Below the pieces are notes generated by a model. That model was not told the origin of the DNA and did not search any database. It saw nothing but the letters and a program-made list of their open reading frames with translations. The translations under genes and the position numbers were made by a program. A stretch of DNA of 51,531 nt from Mastigamoeba balamuthi (Eukaryota; Evosea; Mastigamoebida; Mastigamoebidae). Below, in pieces: positions 21,003 to 31,961 of the stretch; positions within the stretch are counted from its first letter, which is position 1, and each line of letters starts with the position of its first letter. The DNA is taken from contig CACRSC010000034.1 in assembly GCA_902651635.1 (NCBI GenBank), positions 188,679 through 240,209 on the forward strand, read 5' to 3'.

Positions 21003-22515
21003 TCAGGGCGAGGAGATCACCTGGCTCGAGAAGAGCTGCGCCGTCTCCTGCGGCGGCACGCCGAACTCTGTGAGGATCTCGGACGTGTGCTCGCCCAGCT
21101 CGGGCGCGTGCCTGTCCTGCCGCTGCATCCCGGCCTCCTGCGAGCAGCAGCACCCGAGCTGCTTGTAGACGCCGTACCTGCCGTGCACAACGCGCTCGAC
21201 CATGCCTCGCTCCTTGGCCAGTTCGCTCTCGGCGGCCTCGCTCATCGTGAGCACGGGCTCCACGCAGCAGTCCGACTGCGCGAACAGCGCGGCCCACTCG
21301 GCCTGCGGGCGCGCGGCAAAGGCGGCGGCGACCTCGCGCTTGAGCTCGCGCTGGTGCTCGCCCGGGTCGAAGAAGTCGGGCCTCTCCCACTCGGGGTGGC
21401 CCATCACGCGGCAGAACTCCTTCCAGTGGCGCTGCTCGATCGCCCCCACCGACATCCTGCGCTTGTCCGACGTCGAGTCTGCGCGGGCGGCGAGTCAATC
21501 GATGCGGGGGGCCCCGGGAAACTCGCACAGAAGTTGTAGCACGCAAAGGCGCCGTCGAGGAGGCCGGCCGAGGGCTGCTGCTTGTTGGCGACCTCGCCGA
21601 TGGTCTTGGCGAAGCGCGTGGCGGCGAACATCATCGCCGTGTCGGCCATCGAGACGTCGATGTGCGAGCCCTCGGCCGCGGGCCCCGCCCTCTCGCGCTG
21701 GAAGAGCGCGCAGACGACCGCGAACGCCGCCGACTGCCCGGCTCCCAGGCTCGCGATCTGCGTCGACACGAGGTCGAGCGACGCGCTCTCGTCGTCCGCC
21801 GCCCCGCCCGACAGAATCCCGCTCTGATATTTTTACCCGCGCAGACACAGAATCAGTTGATATTAATATTGGCGGCAGAAATAAAAGTGGGAATCAATTG
21901 AATTGGGTACCCTGGAGAGTGCAGAGATGTCCTGGGCGCTGCGGTCCTTGTCGCGCGAGCCGAGGCCGTAGGGGGTGACGCTGCAGTAGATCAGCCGGGG
22001 GTTGGCGAGCCTGAGCTGCTCCCAGCCGAGGCCCACGTCGTCCATCGCGCGCGACGCCACCACGACGTCGCAGCGCGCGGCCATGCGCTTGACCAGCGAC
22101 GCGCCGTCGGCCTTGCAGACGTCGATGCTGCACGACCTCTTGTTCCTGTTCAGCACCGAGTGCAGCGCGCTGGGGAGAGATATCGCGCCGACACGTCATT
22201 GATTTCGTTTCCGAGAAACATTGACGGCAGAGAATCTCGAGGGTGGCGCGAGGGGTGAGGGTCTTTGCTATACCTCGGGCGGCGTCCGAAGGGGTTCTTG
22301 AGGAAGGGCCCGATGCAGCGGGAACGGTCGCCCGCGCACGGTTCCTCGACGCGGATGACGTCGGCGCCCATGTCGGCGAGCAGGCGCGTGCAGAAGGGCC
22401 CCGCGAGCATCTCGCTGAGGTCGACGACGCGGATGCCGGCGAGGGCAGCGGCCGCCTTGTCGCTGTTGACGCTGGGCGAGCGGTTGGGCACGAGAAGCGA
22501 GCAGAGCATCGACAT
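21003..22515 (-). CDS. Family III CoA transferase / alpha-methylacyl-CoA racemase-like enzyme
   Basis: Members of this family move CoA between acids or epimerise 2-methylacyl-CoAs. Four exons (22515-22274, 22169-21911, 21823-21529, 21478-21003) give 423 residues with consistent phases. Landmarks are [20 protein letters not shown] and [12 protein letters not shown] (residues about 28-58), [52 protein letters not shown] and the [14 protein letters not shown] motif followed by [19 protein letters not shown]. The order and the [13 protein letters not shown] block match alpha-methylacyl-CoA racemase better than oxalate or carnitine CoA transferases, but substrate use cannot be read from sequence. 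No peroxisomal C-terminal tripeptide (it ends ISSP) and no clear targeting peptide are seen. It is convergent with the Rag gene. Confidence 0.85.
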
Positions 22516-23383
22516 CCTCTCGCGGTCAGTGCGTGTGTTTTTGCTGTTGTGGCGGAGGGGCAGCGGTGGGACCGACGACGACTGCCTGCCGCCGGAGAAC
22601 CCCGAGTGAGTGAGAGTGAATCTTTTTTCCGGCCGGCGTGTGCGCTCCACACAGACACACCAGACGGTGCATTTCCTCGACGATCTCGGGGGAGTTTTCA
22701 GCCAGATTTCCTCCAGAGCGCGCCTGCGGCTGCGCTGGAGTTCCTCCGTGATCAACTGAATTATGCCCGCTTTCCGGGGTCGTCCCGAGAAGTTGCTCTT
22801 CTCTGACTCGTGGGCTCACCAACCGGCTTCGCCGTTTTCGGGGGCGCGCTTCTGGTTGTCTCGCGCGAGAAGCTGCGGCCGTTGGTGTTGTCTGCCCCTC
22901 CGCGATCCAGCGAATATGCAAGGCGGTCGCTGCGAGTTCGCCTCGCTCGGTGCCCTGCCCTGGGTGGTGGGCCGAGGCTCGAAGTCCCCCGGCAGGCGGC
23001 TGGGGTCTGTCCCCAGGGATATGTGGTCAGGTAGCTCCACAGCTCACTTTTTGCGCCTTTTGATCTCTTCCAGCGGGTACAACGAAAGCGGAAGGGCAGC
23101 GCCCGGAGACGTCTACATCCGCACTGTAGCCGTGCCGGTGGGGGGGGTGCCCTGCGATTGGGCCCAGCTCCCCCCGATGCGGCTATCTGCTTGCCCCCGG
23201 GTCCATGGAATTGCGCTATTCGAGGGCAACGGCAAAAAAGCCACGCAATCAGTGGGGGCGCTCTGAGCGTATCGCACATTGCACACGCAAACCCCCAATT
23301 CAATTCGTCCCGGGACTCGAGACTCCGCGGCGCTTCGAGACCACACGCACCCCCCCACCCCCCCAGCAGGCGGCAGCAGAGAG
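22516..23383. other. Intergenic, divergent promoter region, no gene seen
   Basis: These 868 bp separate the starts of the CoA-transferase gene (minus) and the rhomboid gene (plus). Long open frames exist on both strands, but they look like GC-rich chance frames without recognisable domains. The string CAATTCAATTCGTCCCGGGA lies near 23296. Confidence 0.6.
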
Positions 23384-24739
23384 ATGAGCTCCGGCACGTT
23401 CACGATCTTCGAGAGCGACGACGACCCCGCGCGCGTGCCGCGTCCGGCGGGCGCTGGCGGCGCTGGCGCTGTCGCAGGCGGGGCGGCGGCGCCGTCGGGG
23501 TACCCGGGCGGCGTCGTCGTGCACTTCACGGCGCTCGACGGCAGCGTCGCGACGGCCAGCCTGCGCCCGGGCGAGCACGGCGCCAACCAGATGACCAAGA
23601 TGGTCTGCTGCCCGTGCCTCATCGGCGGGTGGCGGTCGCCCGAGCGCGCGGCAGAGGCCCGGCGCATGCTGCTGCGGTTCAGCTTCTGGGCGTCGCTGCT
23701 GCAGGTCGTCATGTTCCTCGCCGCCCTCGGCGTCGGCGGCTGGGCGCCCTTTGGCGAGAACCCGCAGCTCGGGCCTACCACGCGCGCCCTCGTCCGCACG
23801 GGCGCCAAGTACGCCTACGCCATCAAGGAGCAGGTATGTCGTTCTCTTTAATTTGCGTCGTTTGATTCCGCGCCGATTGCAATTGACACGGAATTCAAAC
23901 TGGTCTGGCAAATTCTTGCAATGCCGTTCCCAATTCTCCGCCTCTCTCTGACGGCTTTGGCAGATGCAACTGCACAGGCTGTTCACGGCGATGCTGCTGC
24001 ACGCGGGGCTGCTGCACCTGGCGTTCAACCTCTTCGCGCAGATGCGCCTGGGCGTCTACGCAGAGGCCCGCTGGGGCATGCTGCGCTACATCCTCGTCTA
24101 CGTCGTCTCGGGCGTCGGCGCCACCCTCACCAGCTGCGTGCTGGCCCCCAACACCATCAGCGTGGGCGCCTCGGGAGGCATCATGGGCGTCATCGCCGCG
24201 TTCCTCGTCCAGCTCCAATGCGTGCGCCCGCGCCACGTCAAATTCCGGGAAACATGCCTGCGTTGACGTCACGTGTCGCGCAGCAACCGGACCCCAGGGA
24301 CCCGATGCGCAGGACGACCATCATGCAGCTGACCATCTTCCTCGTGCTGGGCTTCGTCGTGTCGCTGGCCCCCTTCGTCGACTTCAGCGCCCACATCGGC
24401 GGTGCCATCGTCGGGGCTCTGGTCGCGTGCGTGGGCCGCACAATTGATCTCGCGAATCCACATATCTGCGATCATGGAATCCTGACGTGTCCGTTTCCCT
24501 CGCAGGCTGATGCTGTGGATGAACAACCACCCGGGCCTCCAGAACATCGAGCTGATCAGGTGCGCGACCCCGCTCCCTCGCCCATCTCGACGTGGGCGCT
24601 CCTCACCCGCGGCTGCAGGAAGTACGGGAGGATCGCTGTCGCGGTGATGCTGGCTGTGTACTTCATCGTGTGCATCAGCGTGTTCTACGGCGCCACGTTC
24701 ACGGAGCAGCTCATCTACGACGACGTGAGCAGCGAATAG
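23384..24739 (+). CDS. Rhomboid-like intramembrane serine protease
   Basis: Rhomboids cut transmembrane segments inside the membrane. Five exons (23384-23833, 23964-24221, 24284-24426, 24506-24559, 24619-24739) give 341 residues with consistent phases. After a soluble N-terminus of about 100 residues come six to seven hydrophobic segments. The active-site pattern is complete: H163, H168 and N172 in HAGLLHLAFN, the serine S220 in ISVGASGGIMGVIAAF and the histidine H273 in DFSAHIGGAIVGALVA. The last helix is VAVMLAVYFIVCISVFYGA. The enzyme is therefore probably active. The topology with a helix before and after the core resembles eukaryotic secretory-pathway rhomboids. The gene lies in tandem with HGSNAT. 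Confidence 0.9.
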
Positions 24740-25646
24740 GAGGGTGAGGAAGGAGCAGGACGCGTGCCGCCGGGCGCGGCTTCCAGGCCGCCCACCCCAG
24801 CGCAATCGCATACCCTTCCTCTGTGTCTGGCACACCAGCCGCCACCCCCATCGGGCTCTGTGTGGCCCTCCGTCTCTGCTCCCAGCGCGCTGTGCCCTGC
24901 AGGCTCAGTCGTGTCTCTATGCTGGCGGCCTGTGGCAGCACCCTAAGCCAGCCAGGCGGCGTCCAGACAGTGGCGCAGGGCGTGTTGCGAGGAGCTCGGC
25001 AGCGTTGCCATCCCCTGTCGATCGATCGCGGATATCAAAATTGCGGTTTCCTGTCCCTTTCTGGCCAACGGCACCGACGCGAAACCCGCAATCCGCCCGC
25101 TTGGGCACAGTTGCGAGGGCGATGTCCTGCTACGGCTTGCTCGTCGCGCGTTGGGTGCGCACTTGCCCAGGTGCAGCAGCAAACCCGCTCGTGAACCGCC
25201 AGGAGCCACAGCGAGACCCCTGAACTGCACTTGTGCGCAGAAGGGCATTGGACCGGCAGGATACCCCTTCTAGAATCGGCAGAACCGGGAATCACTGTCC
25301 ACAGCGGTGCGGGATGCGTCTTCGCACCGCTGCTGCCGATTTCGAGCATGATGGCGTCAGCCCCGATATTTCACCAGTAAATGGCACCCACCCGAGCTGC
25401 CGGCGCCACGCGGCCCCCGCTGCTCGCCTGGGTGCGGCCGGCAGAACGGGAGCACCCGCGGGCGGCGCGCCTCTTGGGCCCCGGGTGCGGTATTCCGCGG
25501 TGCGGCGAGAGCATATCACGGAAGATCGAAGAAGAAGTGTTCTTTGCCCCACAACCCGTAAGCTTGTCTGCTTCCCTTTTTGTGGGCAAAACACACAAGT
25601 TAACCACCAGGTACGACGTTCTCAGAAAGCGCACAGGACCCATACC
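24740..25646. other. Intergenic, no gene seen
   Basis: About 900 bp lie between the rhomboid gene and HGSNAT. Open frames on both strands are short and without recognisable domains. Confidence 0.6.
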
Positions 25647-28634
25647 ATGTGCACCGCGCGATCCCTGCTGGCCGCCCTGCTGCTGTCGTCCGCCCTGGCC
25701 TGGGCCCAGCCAGCGCCCAACGTCACGCGCCCGGACGACGTCTGCCTCGACTGCACTAAAGTGCCTGCGCCCCCCCCAGCCCCAACGCCCCCAAAACACG
25801 TCCAGCCCCTGGCCCCCGCATCCCACACCGCCCCGAGCCCGCCACCCGCCCGCGAGCGAGGCCCCGCCCTGGCTGTTAACGCTGACCGACCCGACGCCCG
25901 CGCGCCGCAGGTGACGCTGTGGTCGTCCGAGACCCGCGTGCTCTGGGCGGGCGTCAGCGAGGCCTGCGAGGGCTGCGAGGCGCTGCCGCTCGTCCCCAAC
26001 GCCACCGGCCCCGGCGAGGCCGTCGACGCCGTCGTCAGCTGCCTGCACGGGCCGTTCCGCCTCGAGGCCCGCGACCCCGAGACCTCTGCCGCGCTCGCAG
26101 TGCTCCTGTGCGCTCAGCTCAGCCCCCGCCCTGCTGTGCCTGCGCCTGTGTGTCTCTTCGCGCTCTCCGCAGTTCCAGGGAACGTCTCAGAATTTCGCGA
26201 GCCCTGCGGGGGTCTCGGGGGGCTCTCCGGTGCTGGGGGGTGCGTGGCCCAGTGCCCGCCACTGCGTGCTGTGCGGCGTCTGTCGCCCGAGAGTGCATTG
26301 GCCCGGTGCTTTTCCGGGCAATACCCGTCGGCCCAAAAGCCGATTACGGAGAGGCGCACTGTCGCGAACAGCTCTCGATCGCGTGGTTGTTGCGAGGAGG
26401 TGTGGTGGGCACCCCCTCCTCCGAGCCCAGAGAGCGTGCTGTGCGCCGTCTGGCTTGTGCAGCGGCGATACCTCTGCGGGCTGGGGGAATTCGTCGGCAG
26501 AGGCACTCGTGCCCCGTGAATTTGCCTCGAATTGTGCAATTGTGTCCGGGGCGGTTCTTTTCCGAATCGCACAAGGCATCGCCGTCGCGCCTCGGACGCG
26601 CCTGCTCTGCCCGCTCTCGCTGATCGTCGACTCACCACTGCCCCTCCCGCGTGACCCCGTGCAGGCTCGACTGCGGCGACAGGGGCGCTGTCCGTGTGCT
26701 CCTGCAGCGCTCGGGCGACAACAGCACCGAGCAGAAGCTCGAGGTCGTCGAGGACGTCGCCCCCGTCCCCGGTTGGCCCGTCATCGCCATCGCTGCCGCC
26801 GTGCGCCACCCCCCCTCACTCGCTGCGGCGGTGTCCTCACTGTTGTGCCTCCCTCGCAGATGATCGCGTGCGGGTTCGCGGGGTACGAGGTCGGGGCCCT
26901 GACGTTCCGCGTGCTGCACGAGAGGCTGTGGCCGTGCAAGGTGCTCGACCTCACGGGCACGACCATCGTCACCGACGCCTCGCCCGGCGCCGCGAGGCCC
27001 CTGCTCAGCAGCGACCCCGTGCCTCCGCTGCCGCTGTCGCTCTCGATGTCGCTGCCCATCTCGACCAACTCGCCCACGCCCGGCGAGGTCGCAGCCCCGA
27101 CGGCAGCGCAGCAGCAGCGGCAGCAGCCGCAGCAGAAGAAGCCCCGCATGGTGTCGGTGGACGTCTTCCGCGGGCTGACGCTCGTGCTGATGATCTTTGT
27201 CAACTACGGGGGCGGCGGGTTCTACGTCTTCGGGCACGCCGTGTGGGACGGCCTGCTGGTGGCGGACCTCGTGTTCCCGTGGTTCGTCTTCGTGATGGGC
27301 GTCACCGTCTCGCTGTCGACCAAGAGCACTGTCTACGGCGCTGCGGCACCCATGACGTCCGAGCAGCGCAACACAGCCCTCTACCGCCTCTTCATCCGCT
27401 GTGTCAAGCTCTTCGCCCTCGGCCTCTTCCTGAGCAACGGGTACGAGCGAGCTCCCGCCCCCTTTGTGCCGCGGCCAAGGTCCTCATAGGCGTTGCTGCT
27501 ACTGCTGCTCGCAGGTTCAACACGGGGACGTGGAGGATTCCCGGAGTCCTGCAGAGGTTCGCCTTCGCCTACGGCGTCATCATGCTGCTCGGCATGCTCT
27601 GCCCCAAGTGCGGCGCCTGCAGCGTCGACCGGGGGCTCGCGTCCGCGTCGCAGTCGTCGTCGCGCGTCGAGCGCATCAAGCGGTCATTCGTCGACGTCGT
27701 CCCGTACGTGTACGAGTACCTCTTCATCGCTGGTCTCGTTCTCGTGCGTGTGCTGCTCACTGCCCGGCCTTCCCCAGCGGGTCTCACCGTCTTTCTCAAC
27801 AGCTGCACTCGGGCGTCACGTTCTTGGTGAAGCTGCCTGGCTGCCCCAGGGGCTACATCGGCCCCGGCGGCATGGTGGACGGCGGGATCTACGAGCAGTG
27901 CACCGGAGGGGTCGCCAACCTCATCGACCGGACTGTGTTCGGCAGCCACGTACGCAGCACACCGCAGCGCTCCTCCGCCCATGTCCGAGGCGTCGCTGAC
28001 CTTGCTCGCCCGGACCCGCTGCAGATGTACCAGCGGGCGCTGTGCAGGGAGATGTACCACACGATGCCGCACGACCCCGAGGGCCTGCTCGGCAGCCTCA
28101 ACACCGTCGTCCTCTGCTTCCTGGGCCTGCAGGCTGGCCGCATCTTTGCCCACTACAGTGACAGCAGGTGCGCGTGCTCTCACCACTGTTCGCTCCTCGC
28201 GGCGGCACTCACGGAGCCTCTTGCCCTCCGACAGGTCGCATTGCATCCGATGGGCCATCTGGGGCGTTGCCAGTGGCGTCTTGGGGCTGGCGCTGGCGTT
28301 TGGTCGCGGCACCGGGGGGCCTGTGCCGATCAACAAGAACCTGTGGAGCATCTCGTTCGTGCTCGTGAACTCGGCGCTGTGCTACGCCATGATGATAGTC
28401 TGCTACCTCACGGTCGACGTGTGGAAGTGGTGGCTGGGCAGCCCCTTCCGCTTCGTGGGGATGAACAGCATCGTGCTTTACGCGGTGCACCTCCTGTTCC
28501 AGGGCCTCTTCCCCTTCGACTTCCCCGCGCCCGACACGCACGCGTGGTTCCTGGCTCGCAACGTGTTCGGCATCTCGACGTGCTGTATCATTGCGTTCGT
28601 TCTCTACCTCAAGAGAATTTTCATCACCGTGTAA
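25647..28634 (+). CDS. HGSNAT: Heparan-alpha-glucosaminide N-acetyltransferase
   Basis: HGSNAT carries acetyl groups from cytosolic acetyl-CoA to terminal glucosamine inside the lysosome. Eight exons (25647-25760, 25911-26107, 26665-26800, 26860-27440, 27515-27743, 27803-27949, 28025-28167, 28235-28634) give 648 residues with consistent phases. A signal peptide (LLAALLLSSALAWAQP) precedes a luminal domain. The membrane part has SVDVFRGLTLVLMIFVNYGG, VADLVFPWFVFVMGVTVSLS, TWRIPGVLQRFAFAYGV, LPGCPRGYIGPGGM, EQCTGGVANLIDR, HDPEGLLGSLNTVVLCFLGL, PINKNLWSISFV and FRFVGMNSIVLYAVH, in the family's order and nearly its usual length. One intron (26108-26664) is much longer than the rest. Confidence 0.95.
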
Positions 28635-28769
28635 CCAAACTCGCCACAAAGTAACGGACAGCACCATGTTCAATAAGAGTTCTTTGTTATTCACCCTGAA
28701 CTGTTGTGGGAAATGACCTGTTGGCCCTTCGCCAACATTCACCAGACGAAAAGTGGCTGCTTCAAAAAG

Positions 28770-28841
28770 AGGCTCGAGTGGGAATCGAACCCACAACCTT
28801 CTGTTTACGAGACAGACGCAATACCATTATGCTATCGAGCC
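28770..28841 (-). tRNA. tRNA-Thr (anticodon CGU)
   Basis: On the minus strand the acceptor arms GGCTCGA and TCGAGCC pair. The A box reads TAGCATAATGG and the B box GGTTCGATTCC. The anticodon loop CTCGTAA between TCTGT and ACAGA gives CGU, read as threonine ACG. The length is 72 nt with the discriminator. A TTTTT terminator follows directly. There is no intron. Confidence 0.96.
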
Positions 28842-29234
28842 CTCATACAATCTCACTTGTTGCAAGTGGTGAAGTGGTTCCACATGCCTATTGGGCATGA
28901 TGGGTATCCCAGTTACTGGCGCCACTATCGACCCCATCCAATATGGTTCTTTTCAGACTTTGTTTAATTAACCCTCTTTAATCTTGGTACTGTTGATCAC
29001 AAACTGAGCTGTCATAGTCGGATTCGTCCAAGTAGAGTGTATACTGTTGCCGAACTCTGTCCTTATTTGTGAGAATGTATCATCGCAGCAAGCCCTCAGA
29101 GGACGGGATTTCCTTAGATATTTGTCCCTCGAATTATATCTTTCTGAGTTCTGAAATTGCCAACTGATTAACACTGCGGATTTCACAATTCTCGCCAACG
29201 CCACACAACACTATCAAAGTGAAACGCAATACAA
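28842..29234. other. Intergenic, moderately AT-rich, no gene seen
   Basis: This lies between tRNA-Thr and the scramblase 5' exon. No open frame of interest is present. Confidence 0.6.
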
Positions 29235-29472
29235 ATGCAACATCCAGGCTCAATGGCGATGGGGAGAGGTAGAGCCCCGCCCGCCACGCACAGGGGCGCC
29301 ATAGGAGACCCCATGGTCGACGGGCTCCTCACGTTCCCGTCGCTCCTCGTCCAGCAGAAGGGTGTCGGCGTCTTCACAGAGCTCTTCGCCGAGGTCGAGC
29401 ACAGATACAAGATATACAATCCCACGAGCGGTCAGAACCAACGTGAGATAGCAACACTGCGCATCTGCCCTT
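29235..29472 (+). CDS. Phospholipid scramblase, displaced 5' exon (partial)
   Basis: The ATG at 29235 opens a frame with a short Gly/Arg/Pro-rich lead, then GLLTFPSLLVQQKGVGVFTE and EVEHRYKIYNPTSGQNQ. This is the N-terminal block of scramblases (IDQLLVHQ...E..T.FE..N.Y.I.N..GQ). The exon ends at about 29442 with the donor GTGAGATAGC, and the intron runs into the N at 29473. The rest of the same gene is at 10875-10100 on the other strand, starting with the last 65 bases of this copy. The piece alone cannot make a working protein. Confidence 0.8.
29408..29472 (+). repeat. 65-bp breakpoint repeat, copy 2
   Basis: This is identical but for one base to the reverse complement of 10811-10875. Its right end coincides with the single unknown base at 29473, as expected at a contig join or a rearrangement breakpoint. 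Confidence 0.95.
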
Positions 29473-29473
29473 N
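29473..29473. other. Single unknown base (N), probable assembly join
   Basis: This is the only ambiguous base of the window. On its left is the scramblase 5' exon, on its right the 3' end of the Crinkler/RHS-like pseudogene in opposite orientation. Homology between the two scramblase parts ends exactly here. Confidence 0.9.
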
Positions 29474-29479
29474 AGCATC

Positions 29480-31860
29480 TCTTCCGCTTCTGCTCGGTTG
29501 AAGCTTCGTCCTGCCCTCGTCTGCTGATGTATGGATCGTATGTCTTTTGGCCCTTGGCAGTGCAGCAACCCCCAGCCCCTTCATCTGTGCTCCCCTGTAT
29601 TGTGTGCTTTGCGACTCGTCTGCTTCCTCTGTTGTCTCAAGCTTACATTTGGTCAGGAAAATGGCAAAGGCGGTGTCACACGAGATATGTCAGGAGCTCG
29701 CACCTGATACTCACTGAGGAACTGTGCAAGATAGTCTAAGGTGGGTCCACACAGGTATTCTGCTTTGCCGTCCTCCATCACAATGGTGCCATCGGGTACG
29801 CCCCTGGGGGAGCCAAACTCCTCCCTCTCTGGGCCTGTGAAGGAGTGAGCAAATTGCCAGGGTCATCTTTGACACACTTGCACTGCTTCCAAAGGCAACA
29901 GGGGAATTTTTGTCACTGGGGTTAAGGGCCTTTCCTTGACCCTCAGGCATTCCTCCTCGAAGTTCACCAAGATGCTGCTCCTGTGTATTAATTAGGTGAT
30001 TGTTTGGTGAGTGAAAGGAAGATTAATACCCAGTGGGTGCGGTGCCTATCAAGCTCGCAGTTTCCAGATCAGTTTTGTAGGTCAGAGTAATCTCCAGCAG
30101 CTTCTTGCTTCCAGACATAGTGTTGTAGTAGTGGTCTTGGCATACTCGTAGAGGTGCCACAGAGTGAGAGGATGCCCACCGCAGTAGATCACACAGAAAC
30201 GGAACCAGCTCTTGCCGAGCACTTTGTGCTTGTTACTCGGGGAGAACAATAACAGCGACTCTGCCTGTGTCAGTTTGCGCATGCTTATCCAGTCGATGCT
30301 GCGGCCCCAGCGGACCTCCTCCATGCGTGGCACCACAGATGAGAGTGACGTGACCGATACAGAAATCGTCCAGAAGGGCACCCACCTTTGCCAGCAGGGT
30401 CCTGGCATTGCTCTCCCCAACGTGAGCAACATTTGCCTTCAGTAGCTCATCAATACCGAGGAACACAGTGCGAGCTTTGCTGTGATCGATCACTGCTTGC
30501 AACGCATTCTTGACTGTGAGGTGCCTGAGGTCCGCACAATCCTGCGCCCAGTCGAAGAAGGCCTGAGCGTCCGAGGGGCTCTGGAGCCTCAGGAAGTACC
30601 TGCTCGCAATACCTGTGAGATGTAAATAGGGCTTTGGAAGATACGTTGCGAGGATGCTCAAGGCGAGGTCCGCCTCCACAAGCTGCTCGCCCACGGGCTC
30701 TGCAGGGTGCCACTTGCAGTACGTCACGATCAGGGGCAGCCACTCGCTGACCGCACCCCGGGCAGCGTCTTCCTTCCTCTCGTCCCCAAGGTTCCTTCTC
30801 TCCTTGGTGCTCTTGCCGTGCAGCCTCTCCAGGATCTTGACGATGCCCGCCTCGACGAGGCGTTCATCGTCAAGATGGCATTGAGCAGGCGCGACTTCCC
30901 GGTGCCGGGAGCCCCGCGATGAGGCAGAAGTAGCGCAAACGGCGCTTGTCCACTAAGTCCTTCCTGTCCCGCAGGCTGTACTGCCTCTTAATGTGCGAGA
31001 ACACCTGCTCCAGGGCCGAGTCACAACTCGAGGCACGCCGTGTTCTCCAACTGCGTGGCCGAATCACACAGGGTGCACGAAAGTCAGAACCAGGATTCGG
31101 TTGAGACGCGGGGAAGGAGACCAACGCAGTAGTTGGGCACGCGCATGCCGGTCGCATCCTTGGGGCGGAGGCCCTTGCGCTGCACCCACGCGAGGTTTCC
31201 GAGGAGTCTCTCGATCGACCCCACAATTGACTCGGCGCTCGTGGGGTCAAACGGCGCGGGCTTGCCTGGCTGCGCAGGCTCTGTCCGCGAGTTGAGGCCG
31301 CCCAGCGCATGAGCGACAGGGGCAGGCTCTACGACTGTGTGATATACTGGGTGTTGGACCACAATTGAATTTGCACAGCAGAAAAAAGCCGTCGAAAAAA
31401 AAGTACCCGCGAAGAGGCGGAGAACGCTGGTCTTCAGGGGCACCACCCGCAGCATCATCTCGAACTCCATCTGCGACGCCACCGTCACCTTGTCCTGCGG
31501 TCAAACGTGGTTGAGTTGCTCTATTCAATTGCTCCGTTTTTTGTTGCAAGAAAGAAGCGAGCGAGGGGAAGAAGTGGGGGAGGAAAACCGCCAGGCGCCC
31601 GCATGTTGTCCTCGTCGGTGCACTTGAGGGTGCGGAGGCGGCGGGCAGGCGCCAGCATTCGCGAGACGCAGTCGACGACGGTCTCGAAGTCGAGCGACCC
31701 CACAGGGAGACGGCGGACCTCCTCCTGCCCCGGCGGGCCCCAGGACTCGATCGTCACCTTGAGGGACCACCTCGCGTAGCCCATCCGAGCTCTGCTTGGG
31801 TGCCACTCAGCTGCGTGCGGACTTCCGAAGGTTTTAGACAAAAAGCCCGAACACACGAGA
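29480..31860 (-). pseudogene. Crinkler/RHS-like NTPase with PB1-like N-terminal domain, frameshifted
   Basis: CR (Crinkler/RHS-type) proteins combine a ubiquitin-like head, a P-loop NTPase and often a nuclease-like tail. Minus strand: a PB1-like domain lies at 31784-31410 (KVTIESWGPPG, LKCTDEDN, VTVASQMEFEMML, split by an intron). A linker follows (31280-31140), then ALEQVFSHIKRQY (about 31010) and the Walker A motif GAPGTGKSRLLNAIL near 30910. After it come SEWLPLIVTYCKWHPAEPVG, ARTVFLGIDELLKANVAHVG (Walker B-like), SIDWISMRKLTQAESLLLF and the family hallmark CGGHPLTLWHLYEYAK near 30150. At least four single-base frame changes break it: two around the Walker A (about 31020 and 30905), one just after it (about 30880) and one near 30345. 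It is either decayed or a poorly sequenced stretch. The start lies about 100 bp from the divergent BTB-ankyrin gene. Confidence 0.65.
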
Positions 31861-31961
31861 GCATCCGCGAGATAAATATCGAGGGGAAGATATTCGAATC
31901 AGAATCATCAATTTTCAGACACCGACAGCCCCCCAGCGCAGAGGCGGCGCCCGCGCGCCAG

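Noticed and set aside
22526-23303. Frames on both strands between the CoA-transferase and rhomboid genes.
   Set aside because: No recognisable motif and they cross the likely promoter region of two divergent genes.
26114-26809. Open frames of 130-231 codons inside the long second intron of HGSNAT.
   Set aside because: No domain; splice sites and phases on both sides support a plain 557-nt intron.
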